Part shown: positions 52,001-61,350 of the stretch, piece by piece
Position numbering within the stretch: the first letter of the stretch is position 1
How the letters are laid out: every line of letters starts with the position of its first letter
Assembly: GCF_963675165.1 (NCBI RefSeq)
Contig: NC_087392.1
Location: forward strand, 1,193,001-1,257,000
Origin: Halichondria panicea
Lineage: Eukaryota > Porifera > Demospongiae > Suberitida > Halichondriidae
DNA: 64,000 nt
Direction of reading: 5' to 3'
The notes under the pieces: model-generated
The model's input: the letters and a program-made list of their open reading frames with translations, nothing else
Told to the model about the DNA's origin: nothing
The model's database searches: none
Program-made: the position numbers and the translations under genes

Positions 52001-52053
52001 TTTCCCTGACGTGATGAGGCAAATAAAGCTAGCTCCTGTTGATTGAACTTCAT
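46044..52053 (-). CDS. INPP4: Inositol polyphosphate 4-phosphatase with N-terminal PHETA-like PH domain
   Basis: The minus-strand gene starts at 52053 with [20 protein letters not shown]. Exons 52053-51936, 51858-51794, 51725-51638 and the next two encode a PH domain ([62 protein letters not shown]). It resembles sesquipedalian/PHETA proteins even at the start (MKLNERSLAFYAT in human PHETA1). The frame continues without a break into the INPP4 C2 domain ([30 protein letters not shown]). Next come [52 protein letters not shown] and the catalytic CKSAKDRT loop (Cys-X5-Arg). The C-terminus [13 protein letters not shown] matches INPP4A. INPP4 removes the 4-phosphate from PI(3,4)P2. Vertebrate INPP4A/B start at the C2 region and lack this PH domain. 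Confidence 0.92.
47043..47260. repeat. Dispersed repeat, copy 2, with ACCGTATAG-like ends and a C16 run
   Basis: It starts tataccgtatagttggtaat and ends ggctataccgtgat, a weak inverted repeat. It aligns in inverse orientation to 30074-30247. A 16-base C homopolymer lies at 47228-47243. It sits in an INPP4 intron and has no coding signal. Confidence 0.75.
51382..51488. repeat. 26-bp tandem repeat, four copies
   Basis: The unit cactgacatgggctaggca plus gtgtaca begins at 51382, 51408, 51434 and 51460 with single changes between copies. It lies in the INPP4 intron between the last PH-domain exons. Confidence 0.92.
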
Positions 52054-52178
52054 GCTCTTGGAGTACTTTTCGAGAGTACTTCTCAGTTCTAGCCTTTGCT
52101 ACTTGTTGCTTGTTTTGTTGATGTCACAAAACATAGGGGGAGTCCCTTTCCTGGGCGTGTGCATTAAATTCTGACAGC
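52054..52178. promoter_or_regulatory. Bidirectional promoter, INPP4 / COA5
   Basis: A 125-bp interval separates divergent start codons, the same length as that between NDP kinase and UNC50. No TATA box was seen. Confidence 0.6.
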
Positions 52179-52975
52179 ATGATGTCTTCAGAGGAGAGTG
52201 CTGCACACAGTAAGAAGATAGGAAGGGCATGTGAGGGGTCAAAACAAGAATTACTGAAATGCCTCAAAGAAAGTGATTGTGTAAAGGTATATATCGAAGA
52301 GCGACGAGTTTGCGTGCACGTCAGATTTCTGTAGATCTATATCTACTTCACGTCAGTAGCTTACGTTGTTCTGTTGATACTCTAACCACCTATTTCCAAT
52401 CGTGCATCGTGAGACTCTCCCCAAGTACATGCGTGCTCCATGTTTCTATTTTTGGGACTGTTTTCAATTTGTTGCAATTTTGATTAGTCTCGCGGAAATA
52501 ATAGTTACCTTTGAGAAGAAATGTCTGGCTTGCGAGACTAGATTTGATTGTTGATTGCTCATAAAAATAGAGTAATAAATTCAATTACAATAATGCATTT
52601 GTAGTGGCATAGTGTAAAAGCTGGAATGCGAAATGGAATGGAATATGGAGTAAAAAGAGAGCTGCTGATGGTGCTTATATTACTAGTGCAGTATGGCTTA
52701 TAAAAAGTGTTACAGAAGCCTTTTATAGACACAAAGCTAATTATAAGAGGAGTAAGAGAAGTAGACTATACTTCAATATATATTAAATTTCTGAGACATA
52801 ATACAAATTACACATTATGGACGGGGCCTAGCCTTAGCGAAGTAATTGCGCTGTGCCCAAAACAAGGTGGACTGTTAAGTCTATAAGACACTCCAAAGCT
52901 ATACCTTTCTTCTATCTGCATGCCTGCAACGTTTTGGCCCTTATAAACAATTTGTGGGTGTTGAAGAGTGAACAG

Positions 52976-53066
<91 letters not shown>

Positions 53067-53958
53067 ATTTCGTATGGAGAAAATGATTCACAACCATTCA
53101 CTCAAGCTAGGAAAACTCTTCTCTATTCGATTAAGCTATAAAGATACTTCGCACATGAAATCTTGGCTTGAATATCACATGCTCAATCCGAAAACACCAG
53201 AAAGATAGCACGTAGCTGACTGTAATCATCACATGACACCATAGGAAAGAGTATCAACAGCTTAATTGCCACACCGTTGCACAGTGGTAATGACTTCTTT
53301 GTTGAGGGTATGTAAATGTGGAATTTTGCTGACTCTGCAACCCTATGTGTGTGGGTAAGCTGTTGATCCTCTTTCCTACAGGGTGTCATGTGATGATTAC
53401 AGCCAGCTACATGCTTTCTCTCGGGTTTTTTTTTTTGTGTTTTCAGATTGCATGATTGCAACTGATATTCAAGTCAAATGTCATCTTCAAAGTATCTTTA
53501 TAGCAGGAGCGTTATTCCAGAGGGTGGGTGAAAATATACACTCAGCCAAGGGGGGGCAGAGCCCGCCCTGTATTAATAACACCAATGATCAAAACATACC
53601 AGAGAGTCTTGTGTTTACTGTTATAGAGAAATGAATTCCATTACTGTGGGAACTGATCATATTAATTTAATTAATGTGATCAGTGGTTTATGTGCACTTG
53701 CGTCCATACAGCGAGGTATGTCTCCCAAGGAGTGCCTGGGAACTAATGCTACTGATTGTGGACATCTGCAAGTGGCGTTCTTTGAATGCAAGCGATCATT
53801 AGTAAGATCAGTATCATGTTAGCGAGAAATGTGTAAATACTAGTTCGATGCAAAGTTGATAGCATACGTATAGTTTATAATTATAATTATTATGTTGCTC
53901 TCTTTTTATTACCTAGTTGGACAACAGAGTTCGATTCAGGGGAAGAAAAGGATATTGA
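52179..53958 (+). CDS. COA5: Cytochrome c oxidase assembly factor 5
   Basis: Three small exons join in phase: 52179-52286, 53712-53801 and 53917-53958, giving 79 aa (human 74). The protein has ACEGSKQELLKCLKESDC, then SPKECLG, LQVAFFECKRSL and LDNRVRFRGRKGY, the near-invariant COA5 C-terminus. The paired cysteines fit an intermembrane-space coiled-coil-helix fold. It assists cytochrome c oxidase assembly. Two adjacent ATGs (52179 and 52182) could each start translation. Intron 1 (1,425 bp) is unusually long for this window and is loaded with repeats. No single exon exceeds 36 codons, so the gene is easily missed. Confidence 0.94.
52977..53065. repeat. (CA)n microsatellite, about 44 units
   Basis: A pure CA dinucleotide run of 89 bp lies in intron 1 of COA5. 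Confidence 0.98.
53185..53449. repeat. Foldback element with about 80-bp inverted arms
   Basis: The left arm (53185-53263) and right arm (53356-53449) are inverted copies: aatccgaaaacac pairs with gtgttttcagatt, gtaatcatcacatgacacc with ggtgtcatgtgatgattac, and atcaacagctta with taagctgttgat. Indels and a T-run separate the matching blocks. The loop is about 92 bp. It lies in COA5 intron 1 and resembles a MITE that can form a long hairpin. Confidence 0.85.
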
Positions 53959-54281
53959 ACACTGGCACTACTTTAGTATCATGTTACTATCTGATCACCT
54001 TTTTTTGTTCATGGTTTGTCAGGGTATTATTATGTAACCACCAAGTCTATTGTGACATCATTGGAATTCATATCCTCCTAATATGGATTCGCACGCTTTT
54101 CAGCGATCATAATCAACTGGTTATCAGTCTCGGTAACAAGTAAAGAAGTTTGCTTCTCTCGTCACTCGGTGTGCACCTTAGCACGACAATACCCTCTGGG
54201 TAAACAAAGTTTTAGACTCCTACCAAAGGCTAACTCAGTCTTTTAAAGTTTCAACCGTCCAAGATTGGATATATTACAAGA
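53959..54281. other. Intergenic, COA5 3' end to FAM181-like start
   Basis: These 323 bp should hold the COA5 3' UTR and the promoter of the next gene. No repeat, RNA gene or ORF of note was recognised. Confidence 0.4.
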
Positions 54282-55166
54282 ATGGCTCTGACCGAAAACA
54301 CAAGCAACGCAGGCGTATCTCAGCCGAAGGCAACATCTAACAACCTATTGGACTTTATCAACGGAGCCTCAAGCAGCATACAAGATGCCATGGTCTCCAA
54401 AAAAAAACGAACCGTCAATGTCAGGAAATACATCCAGAAGCGTGTGAAGCGGTTAAACGATCACCAAGGCCCCAAGTCAACGAAGAACAAGTCAGTTCTG
54501 AGGAAACCAGGCTCTGCAAAGCAACTTCAGTGCCTAGGATCCATGTCTTGGCCCCTACTTACCACACCCAGTGATTATTCTGCACAGACACAAGGTCTTG
54601 AAACATCTAATTACCCCACTGTCTGCTCACCCCCTTCTTCTGGCTCGTATGCCGCTGGCAACGAGATCGAAACAAGCCTCTACCGAACGTCAGCTAGCAA
54701 CAAGGTCATCGATGCTGAGCTCGACACTCTATTGTCTGAACTAGCTGGACTTGACAGTCAACCAAGTACTCGTCACAGCTCCGACTCGTTCCAAACTGGT
54801 GCATCACCGAGTTACACTCCCCAGTCAACACTAGAAAGTCAAGTCTACCTGGCAGAGCACCCATACTCTCCACTGAATTCCGACTGCTCCGACGATGTCT
54901 ACGAAGACTCTGCATACTCTTCACCCGTTGGAAGTGTGGATTACAGAAGCGTGGCATGCTCACCCCATATGCCGGCTTCCGATTGGTCCGTCCAAAATTC
55001 CGCTCCTGCTCCCACCATTTGTCCAGTAACCTCGACTGCGTGGTTCTCGGAGCAGCAAGCCGTTTCTGGGTCAGGGTGGCTCCCCCACTTTTCGTCATAC
55101 GAACAAGGCCCACCCATGACGCCTACCGTCTCCGAACTTTTACTAGATAGAGCTTCTTATTTCTGA
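54282..55166 (+). CDS. FAM181-like protein (intronless)
   Basis: A single 294-aa frame is open from ATG 54282 to TGA 55166. Residues about 22-60 read LLDFINGASSSIQDAM, then RTVNVRKYIQKRVKRL. This follows the N-terminal block of vertebrate FAM181A/B (LLNFVNLASSDIKAAL, then RRSVDHRKYLQKQLKRF) with the same spacing. The rest is Ser/Pro/Tyr-rich and probably disordered, as in FAM181. There are acidic Ser-Asp stretches near 54880-54930 and a second aromatic segment (TAWFSEQQ...SGWLPHFSSYE) near the C-terminus. Vertebrate FAM181 proteins have been reported to bind TEAD factors; whether the aromatic segment is such a site is speculation. The cluster of basic residues could be a nuclear localisation signal. 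Codon use is normal and no poly(A) tract follows, so there is no clear sign of retroposition. Confidence 0.7.
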   Translation: MALTENTSNAGVSQPKATSNNLLDFINGASSSIQDAMVSKKKRTVNVRKYIQKRVKRLNDHQGPKSTKNKSVLRKPGSAKQLQCLGSMSWPLLTTPSDYSAQTQGLETSNYPTVCSPPSSGSYAAGNEIETSLYRTSASNKVIDAELDTLLSELAGLDSQPSTRHSSDSFQTGASPSYTPQSTLESQVYLAEHPYSPLNSDCSDDVYEDSAYSSPVGSVDYRSVACSPHMPASDWSVQNSAPAPTICPVTSTAWFSEQQAVSGSGWLPHFSSYEQGPPMTPTVSELLLDRASYF

Positions 55167-55323
55167 AGTTCTAATTTCTCTCGTCTTTTTTCTGTGTGTG
55201 TGCTTTCTTTTTGTAAATGACGACAGGTCAAATGGCCTGGACTATTCCCTTATAAAATTAACATAATTCAATTAATTAGCATGTTGTGTACATACATGCC
55301 AGAGACAGCAGAATGTGTTTTGG

Positions 55324-55733
55324 CTAGGCCCTGGCAAATTATGCTCCTTTTTCTGCCTATTATGCTTTTGAGCAGTGCCCCAAATTCAGCCTGTTATGCT
55401 CGTTGAAAGAACCCATTATGCCCATATTGACGTCATAAATAATCTTTTTTCAGCAGTAGTAACAACTCTTGTTGTATTGTACATTTCAATGCAACAAGAG
55501 ATAATTTCATTTGTAACATAACTGAAGACAAAAGATTCTTCTAGATGTAAAAGAGGCATTTAAAAGAGAAAAAACACGTTCAGCAGCAGCAGAGGACCGT
55601 TACATTTGGACCGTTACATTTGCACCAAACTGACCAAATTCAAAATTTTAACCCTATTATGCCCCAATTATGCCAGCATAATGACCTAACCTATTATGCC
55701 CTAAATTATGCCGGCATAAAATGCCAGGCCTAG
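55324..55733. repeat. MITE with CTAGGCCTGGCA termini and 6-bp flanking duplication
   Basis: The left end CTAGGCCCTGGCAAATTATGC and right end GCATAAAATGCCAGGCCTAG are imperfect inverted copies. TTTTGG flanks both sides (55318-55323 and 55734-55739), consistent with a 6-bp target duplication. The interior repeats the word 'tattatgcc' several times and has no ORF. The element lies between the FAM181-like gene and MAT2B. Confidence 0.85.
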
Positions 55734-55754
55734 TTTTGGCACGTGTGTACATAG

Positions 55755-55814
55755 CCAAAAATCCACGGGTCCGTTTGATTTCAGGATGCTGGAAACGGTC
55801 CCGTGGATTTTTGG
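55755..55814. repeat. Near-perfect 22-bp hairpin upstream of MAT2B
   Basis: Arms at 55755-55776 (ccaaaaatccacgggtccg...) and 55793-55814 (...cggtcccgtggatttttgg) pair at 21 of 22 positions around a 16-base loop. It lies 92 bp before the MAT2B start codon, so it may be transcribed in the 5' UTR. Confidence 0.9.
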
Positions 55815-55906
55815 ATATTATGCCGATTTTCCTCTAATATAACAGCGTTAGATTAGCCTTACAATAAAGACAATTCGTGCCGGAAACAAGCTAGTGGCAA
55901 ATAAAA

Positions 55907-56224
55907 ATGGCTAATAAAGTGCTTGTAACTGGAGCTTCCGGCCTTCTTGGAAGAGAAATTTTGAGACAGTTTGTGTTCAATGGATGGGATGCTCTAGGCC
56001 TAGCCTACTCCAGGGTCCATGGCTCCCTGAGAAAAGTTGATCTCTGTGAGGAGGCTCAAATTGAAGCAGTTCTTGATGAGTTCTCCCCTGCGGTGGTGGT
56101 GCACTCTGCTGCTGAAAGAAGACCTGATGTGGTAGAGAAGCAAACACAATCCGCTACTGCCCTAAATGTTAACGCTACTGAGAAGTTAGCGTCGCTCTGT
56201 GCTAAGAAAAACATCTATCTTCTT
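55907..56224 (+). pseudogene. MAT2B: MAT2B, 5' part, interrupted by a transposon
   Basis: MAT2B is the regulatory beta subunit of methionine adenosyltransferase II, an SDR-fold NADP-binding protein. The 106 codons here begin MANKVLVTGASGLLGREI (Rossmann Gly motif) and include VVVHSAAERRPDVVE and LNVNATEKLA, all conserved. The frame then runs into TAG at 56225, the first codon of the inserted element. The second half resumes at 61568. Without the insertion the gene is a single exon of about 298 codons. As sequenced, this allele can make only the first 106 residues, lacking the catalytic-site-like YxxxK region and most of the subunit. Confidence 0.93.
56216..56224. repeat. Target-site duplication, left copy (TATCTTCTT)
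   Basis: The same nine bases occur at 61568-61576, on either side of the element. They are part of MAT2B codons for Tyr-Leu-Leu. Confidence 0.92.
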
Positions 56225-56291
56225 TAGTCTGGCCACGCCCTCCCATACTTCGTATATGGTCGGGTGAACTTGCAATGAACAGTTCGTGCAG

Positions 56292-56316
56292 ACACCCCAA
56301 GATTTTCTTGGGGTGT
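56292..56316. repeat. Perfect 11-bp stem, 3-nt loop hairpin near the transposon left end
   Basis: Arms ACACCCCAAGA and TCTTGGGGTGT enclose TTT. The hairpin lies 67 bp inside the left terminus and 90 bp before the transposase-candidate start codon. It could be a transposase-binding site, a regulatory hairpin or chance. Confidence 0.85.
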
Positions 56317-56405
56317 GAAACCGCTTGTCAAGTGCCTTGTGGGCCGTTGTGGCCTGTTGTGTAAACTGTTACGTAAGCTATTGCATCACGAAAAAGTAGC
56401 TAGAT

Positions 56406-59400
56406 ATGGGCCTCTACTGCTGTTTGTGTGCGAATGAGTCTCTGGACAACCGAAGGCGAAAGAAGCTCAATGGTCATAGCTGTTCTGAAGCAAGAGAAGT
56501 ACTTGTGCAGCTCCTTCCAGTACCTCTGCATTGCATCCCTGAAACTAGTGCTAGTGACAGTATATTGTGTCACCAGTGCGAGAAACAACTGAAGAATGTC
56601 CATGCTCAACAAGAAAAGCTATGCAAGGTAAAGAAGGAAGCAACAGAGCTAATAAATGGTCTGCTTTCAAGACATGCAGAAGATAACTTATTACCACCAC
56701 CACCAAAAAGAAGTAGAGTTATGCAGGAACCCCCCACACCACCCATTCCATCATCTGTTTCAGTACCAACCATTCCATCAGTGTCAGCAGCAACCATTCC
56801 ACCAGTGTCAGCAGCAACCATTCCATCAGCGTCAGCAGCAACCATTCCACCGGTGTACGTGTCAGCAGCAACCATTCCACCAGTGTCAGCAGCAACCATT
56901 CCATCAGCGTCAGCAGCAACCATTCCACCGGTGTACGTGTCAGCAGCAACCATTCCACCAGTGTCAGCAGCAACCATTCCATCAGCGTCAGCAGCAATGT
57001 CAGCAGCTAATCTACGAACAACTGCAGCCACTCAGCTACCATCATCTCAGATACCGCAAAGCAGCTCTAATTTGCCCAGTTTTGAGGTACATTGATCACA
57101 TGTATTTATAAATATCACTGTTTATGTGCACATATTATATACATTGTATAATTATAGGTTGTAGTACCCTATTCGCAGCAGACCCGAAAGTACATTATCA
57201 AAACTCCGACTCGACAGACTGCCATTAGGCGTTTGGTCCGAAAGAGTTACACCGCTCTTACCTCTGGTACCGTAAACTCTCCTAGGGCAAAGAGGGCATT
57301 GTTATCACAGTTGGCACTGACAATCAAAAATGAGATGAAGAAGATAGGTACAAATAAACATGATTCAATTTTAAGGGACAACAATGAAGCAGTGAAACGA
57401 TTCAGCTGGGAGACAGTGAGATTGGAGCTTTATAAGATGGTTCCAACTCTCATGTCACTGCTTTCGCTGCTGATACCAAACCCAGAAAACCGTATACCCC
57501 TTATTTGCACTATTGCATCCCAATTGTTGAAGTGCAGGCATCAACACCTATCGTTAGTCCAGAGGGTTGTTTCCGTCATGTTGTATGGACATGGAACTCA
57601 CAAGCAGGTATTAATTAATTGTTATCATAACTCAATAATATTAACACATATTGTTTAATTCCAAGGTGTTCAGCAATCTGCAGCCACTGAACTTATGCCT
57701 CTCCCACAAAGGATCGCTGAACATTGTGAGAGGTATTTCTCAAGACTATGACGTTGAAGTACAAGAGTGGCGGGACAAGTTGATTGAGAGAATCCCCAAA
57801 CCCACTGCGGATGTATCGGTAAAATTTGTATCATTTAGTAATTTTAGCGTGTATAGAATACTCATATCACAGTATCGATCGCTGACACTACCATCACAAA
57901 CCGCTACTGATGCGGACTACTCCCTGACAGAACAGGATGTACCTCTGAGCGAGCTTAACGCAAGCTTCTCATCTGATGACTATAGTCATCCAGATTTTAG
58001 TCCGATTACATCTGTTGAGGATAATGAGGTGGATGAGAACGTAGCAGATGATCTGGAGACCAGTTTAATCGTTGATGATCCTCAGGTAGGTTAGGATAAA
58101 TACTGTAGACCCATCTAAAACTGACTTCTTCAGAATCAAAGTGACCAGTCCCAGCCAACATCAAGTTCCACTTTCACCTGGACTGGATTTAAATTTGTTG
58201 GGGACAACCTCGATAAGAGGGTGAAGCCACGGTATCAAAGAGCAGATATGAGAGGCCATGAAGGGCACTATTTTCATGGTTTTGCTGTTCGTGATAGAAT
58301 AGATATGTGCAGGTTTTCAGAAGAGAAACCATCTCGAGTTGAACCACAGGCATCAGAGCTACTAGCCTCCAGTGATGACGTCTCAGCTTACAAAACGGAG
58401 TTGGAGATACTAATTTCACGGTAAAGTATCAGCAAATAATTATTGCGTTCCATTAGGTTATTTGTATTATAATGCAGAATACTAGTTGAGCACATGGGAG
58501 ATGTATTTGACAGTGAGAAGAAAAACGTCATGAAACACATCCCCAGTAAATACTCGGAGGAAATGGCATCTTCATCGAAAACGGTATGAAACGTATACAA
58601 AGAAAGTGCACTAGTATACATTTACTCATGCATGCATATACTAACACTTTGCCTCTCTTAACTTTTTAATTAGGTTCCGCTTAGTGTATTGCTTCTTAAT
58701 GAGAATAAGCTGGAGGAGATGAGCCAAATTTTGAAGCACTACATGGAGCTGGTCCCTGCTTTGTCTTGTGAAGGCAAATTTACTCTTGGGAATGGAACCA
58801 CTATCACGTTCGACGATACAAGGCTATGGGAAGTGCTTTTTGGAGGAGATCAATTAACGGTAGCCAGAATTCGTGGAACACAGACTCTGAGGGACACTGA
58901 GGAAAGCCCTGGAGATCGGCTTGAGGGCATCATCCCTGTGGTGGAGGACTGGCACACTAGGATGACCTTCTTGAGGGTACAGCAAAGTACAATAATTATA
59001 TGTGCATGCATGCGCATGCAATAATTATACCCTCGAATGTTGCAATAAACTTTTTATGTTTGTTGCCACAGCTTGTCTGGGGGCGTCACTATAGTAAAGA
59101 GTCTACCCGGGAAGTAGGCACCATGTATCACCTTCGAAATCTAATATGCAGGAATGTTGTACCAGCTGACCCGGAGAAGAACATGAATGCAGCCGAAGAC
59201 TTTATGCTCCTCCTTGTACATTGCCATGTCACAGCAGCTGCACATCATTTAATGCAAAAGAAAGCTCACAATTTGGCCACGTTAACCAAGGAGATAATCG
59301 ATACGTTTGTGCATTTTCAAGATGTTTCTCAGATTGGTCAAACAACACCCGATTCTAATGATAAGGTGCATCTATACGCCACAGAGCTTCTCTCGTTGGG

Positions 59401-59989
59401 TCTTCTTTGGTACGGGTTTCACGATGCTGTAAGGGAGGCAGATGGAGACCGCATATTAAGATACTGGAAGCTGCTTTTGGTGCCTTTCAAATCATCAGCG
59501 CATAGGAATTATGCCAAAGAAGCAGTGAATATTCTTTTTCAGTATCATTATGTATTTTCTGAGAGGCAAAAGATGCAGTTGCTGTGGAGCAGGTGTGTTA
59601 ACACAAGAGGTTACAAAGGTGCTAACATACCATGTGATTTATACATGGAGCATCTCAATCGAAGATTGAAGACAGTTGTTCGTGGCATGGGCTCCAATGT
59701 GTCACCAGATAAAATACAGAGAGCTGGGAAAACACTACAGCCGATACAAACTGTGTGCGAAGCATTTGAGAAAGAGACTACCAATGAAATACGAAGTGAT
59801 AGGCATCCCTATCCATCTTTTGAAAAAGATTTTAAGCTAATTTTTGATACACTGATCAAAAACAAAGTGTTTAGCGATGTTCCTGGCCGAAACCATCCCA
59901 GTTATAAATTCAAGAAAAGTATTTTCAAACTGAACTCCAGAAATGAACTTATAAAAAAAGTTAACACAACCTTAAAGAAGCTAGTCTAG
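56406..59989 (+). CDS. DUF6589-type protein, candidate transposase
   Basis: Seven exons join in frame: 56406-57086, 57158-57607, 57666-58085, 58134-58420, 58478-58583, 58674-58976 and 59072-59989, about 1,054 aa. A 54-base in-frame stretch (57819-57872) might be a further, optional intron. The N-terminus has paired cysteines (CCLCAN, then CHQCEKQL about 50 residues on), a likely zinc-binding module. A Pro/Ala/Thr repeat tract follows. The C-terminal half has WTGFKFVGDNLDKRVKPR, HYFHGFAVRDRID, LFGGDQLTVARIRG and IIPVVEDWHTRM, and the ...AAAHHLM region. I recognise these from the DUF6589 proteins that abound in cnidarian and sponge genomes. Acidic residues in GDN, GGDQ and VEDWH are candidates for metal binding, but I cannot assign a DDE triad. 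Position between the termini of a mobile element supports a transposase role. Confidence 0.75.
56769..56998. repeat. Coding minisatellite, 24-bp units in a 78-bp higher-order repeat
   Basis: The unit accattccaccagtgtcagc (plus agca) recurs about nine times, and a 78-bp block recurs at 56793, 56871 and 56949. It encodes the Ala-Ala-Thr-Ile-Pro tract of the candidate transposase and stays in frame. Confidence 0.95.
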
Positions 59990-60020
59990 AATAATACTTT
60001 GCATGTTGTGTGTAATGTAA

Positions 60021-61350
60021 TCATGAGTTCGTTGCAATAAAGCCACAAATGTCACAACAACTACTACCTTCTACGTTAATACTGTCTTCTTTGTAATATA
60101 AAAAATCTTTAAAAAGTAAACGACGTCTACACATGCTACTGTTTAAAACATAGTCTTTCATTTTCTTACTAGCATATCTTCCTCCTTTTCCTGCAAATAG
60201 TAGTGCTTGTGAGGGTTGTCCATCCCTGCCACTACGCCCAGTTTCTTGTACATACTCCTCAACTGATGAAGGCATACCCCAATGAACAATGGTTCGTATG
60301 TCTGGGCAGTCAATACCCATTCCGAAAGCTGTTGTGGCAATCACTAAACGTAATGTGCTGTCAACTGAGGTGAAAGAATTCAACACATCTTCTTTTTTGC
60401 TAACAGAAAGCACTCTAGTAAACATGTCAACTAGTCGATGACCTTTAACATTGGGACATCCAGGTGGATCAGTTATATAGGATCCGAGACTGCACTTAAT
60501 CACCATATATAAAGATGAGCAATCGGCATAACTTCGTACGTAAATCACTGTTTTAGGGTATGACTTCCGTTTTTCTCGAATTTCATCAGCAATTTTTTCA
60601 CCAAGGCTTTCAACGTCAATCTTAGAGTGAACCTCATAAGAAATATTGTCTCGGAAAGGAGGGGAGGCAATTAAAGTAGGATCGTCCATACATAACCTTC
60701 TACTGACAATGTAAAATGTTTCTGTTGTAGAGGTAGCAGTAAGTGCGTGAACACCGACATTGTCTGGAATGAGGCTCCTTAAATCTCCAATCTCCGAAAA
60801 AGCGACTCGAAAATCATCTCCCCAGGTTTTAACGCAGTGGGCTTCATCAACTACTACTGCAACGAGATTCTTTATATACGGTGGTGACAGAAGCATATTT
60901 CGAAAAATACCCTTCGCTAATATGCTCTCTGGGGAGATGAACACCAACTGAGCTTCTCCTTTCAGTACTCTGTTAATAGCACTACGGTCTGTCTGAGCTT
61001 CTCCAACGTATTCCACTGTCAATCCTCCAGCTGCATACTTTTTTTGTTGATCCATCATCAGCGAAGTGAGGGGACTAATACAAAGTACAATGCTTCCAGA
61101 TGTTCCTGCAAAACAGAAAAATATAGGTACACTCATACAGCAATTTTAGTTCACCTTTCAATTGGTCAAAGGCCATAGGTAATGCAGCAAAGATTACTGA
61201 CTTTCCATAGCCAGTTGGCAGTGACACAAATGTGTCCTTTCCTCCAATGATCGAATACATTGCTTTCATTTGCTCTGGCTTTAAATAATGGATCCCAATT
61301 GCTCTAGCACTCTCAATTATCACGTCTTGCATCTTCATGTGTCTTTCCAT
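60021..61350 (-). CDS. RecQ-family DNA helicase carried by the transposon
   Basis: Two exons on the minus strand (61350-61155 and 61105-60021) give about 426 aa. It has the RecQ motif 0 region (IHYLKPEQMKAM), Walker A (LPTGYGKS), CISPLTSLMMDQ, Walker B/DEAH (VVVDEAHC), TATST, IATTAFGMGID, HWGMP and motif VI (QETGRSGRDGQ). A C-terminal zinc cluster (CRRRLLFKDF, then CCDICGF) is present. There is no HRDC or exonuclease domain, so it is shorter than host BLM or WRN. It should be an ATP-driven 3'-5' helicase. It lies wholly inside the element, convergent with the candidate transposase gene, and I infer it helps transposition or repair of the excision site. Confidence 0.9.

Noticed and set aside
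52853-53101. His-Thr and Cys-Val repeat ORFs
   Set aside because: They are translations of the CA microsatellite in COA5 intron 1.
56606-57031. Minus-strand repeat ORFs over the transposon minisatellite
   Set aside because: They are shadows of the in-frame Ala-Thr-Ile-Pro tract of the plus-strand protein.
60021-61350. Host BLM/WRN/RECQL helicase gene
   Set aside because: It lies entirely within the transposon boundaries, is short and lacks the extra domains of host RecQ proteins.
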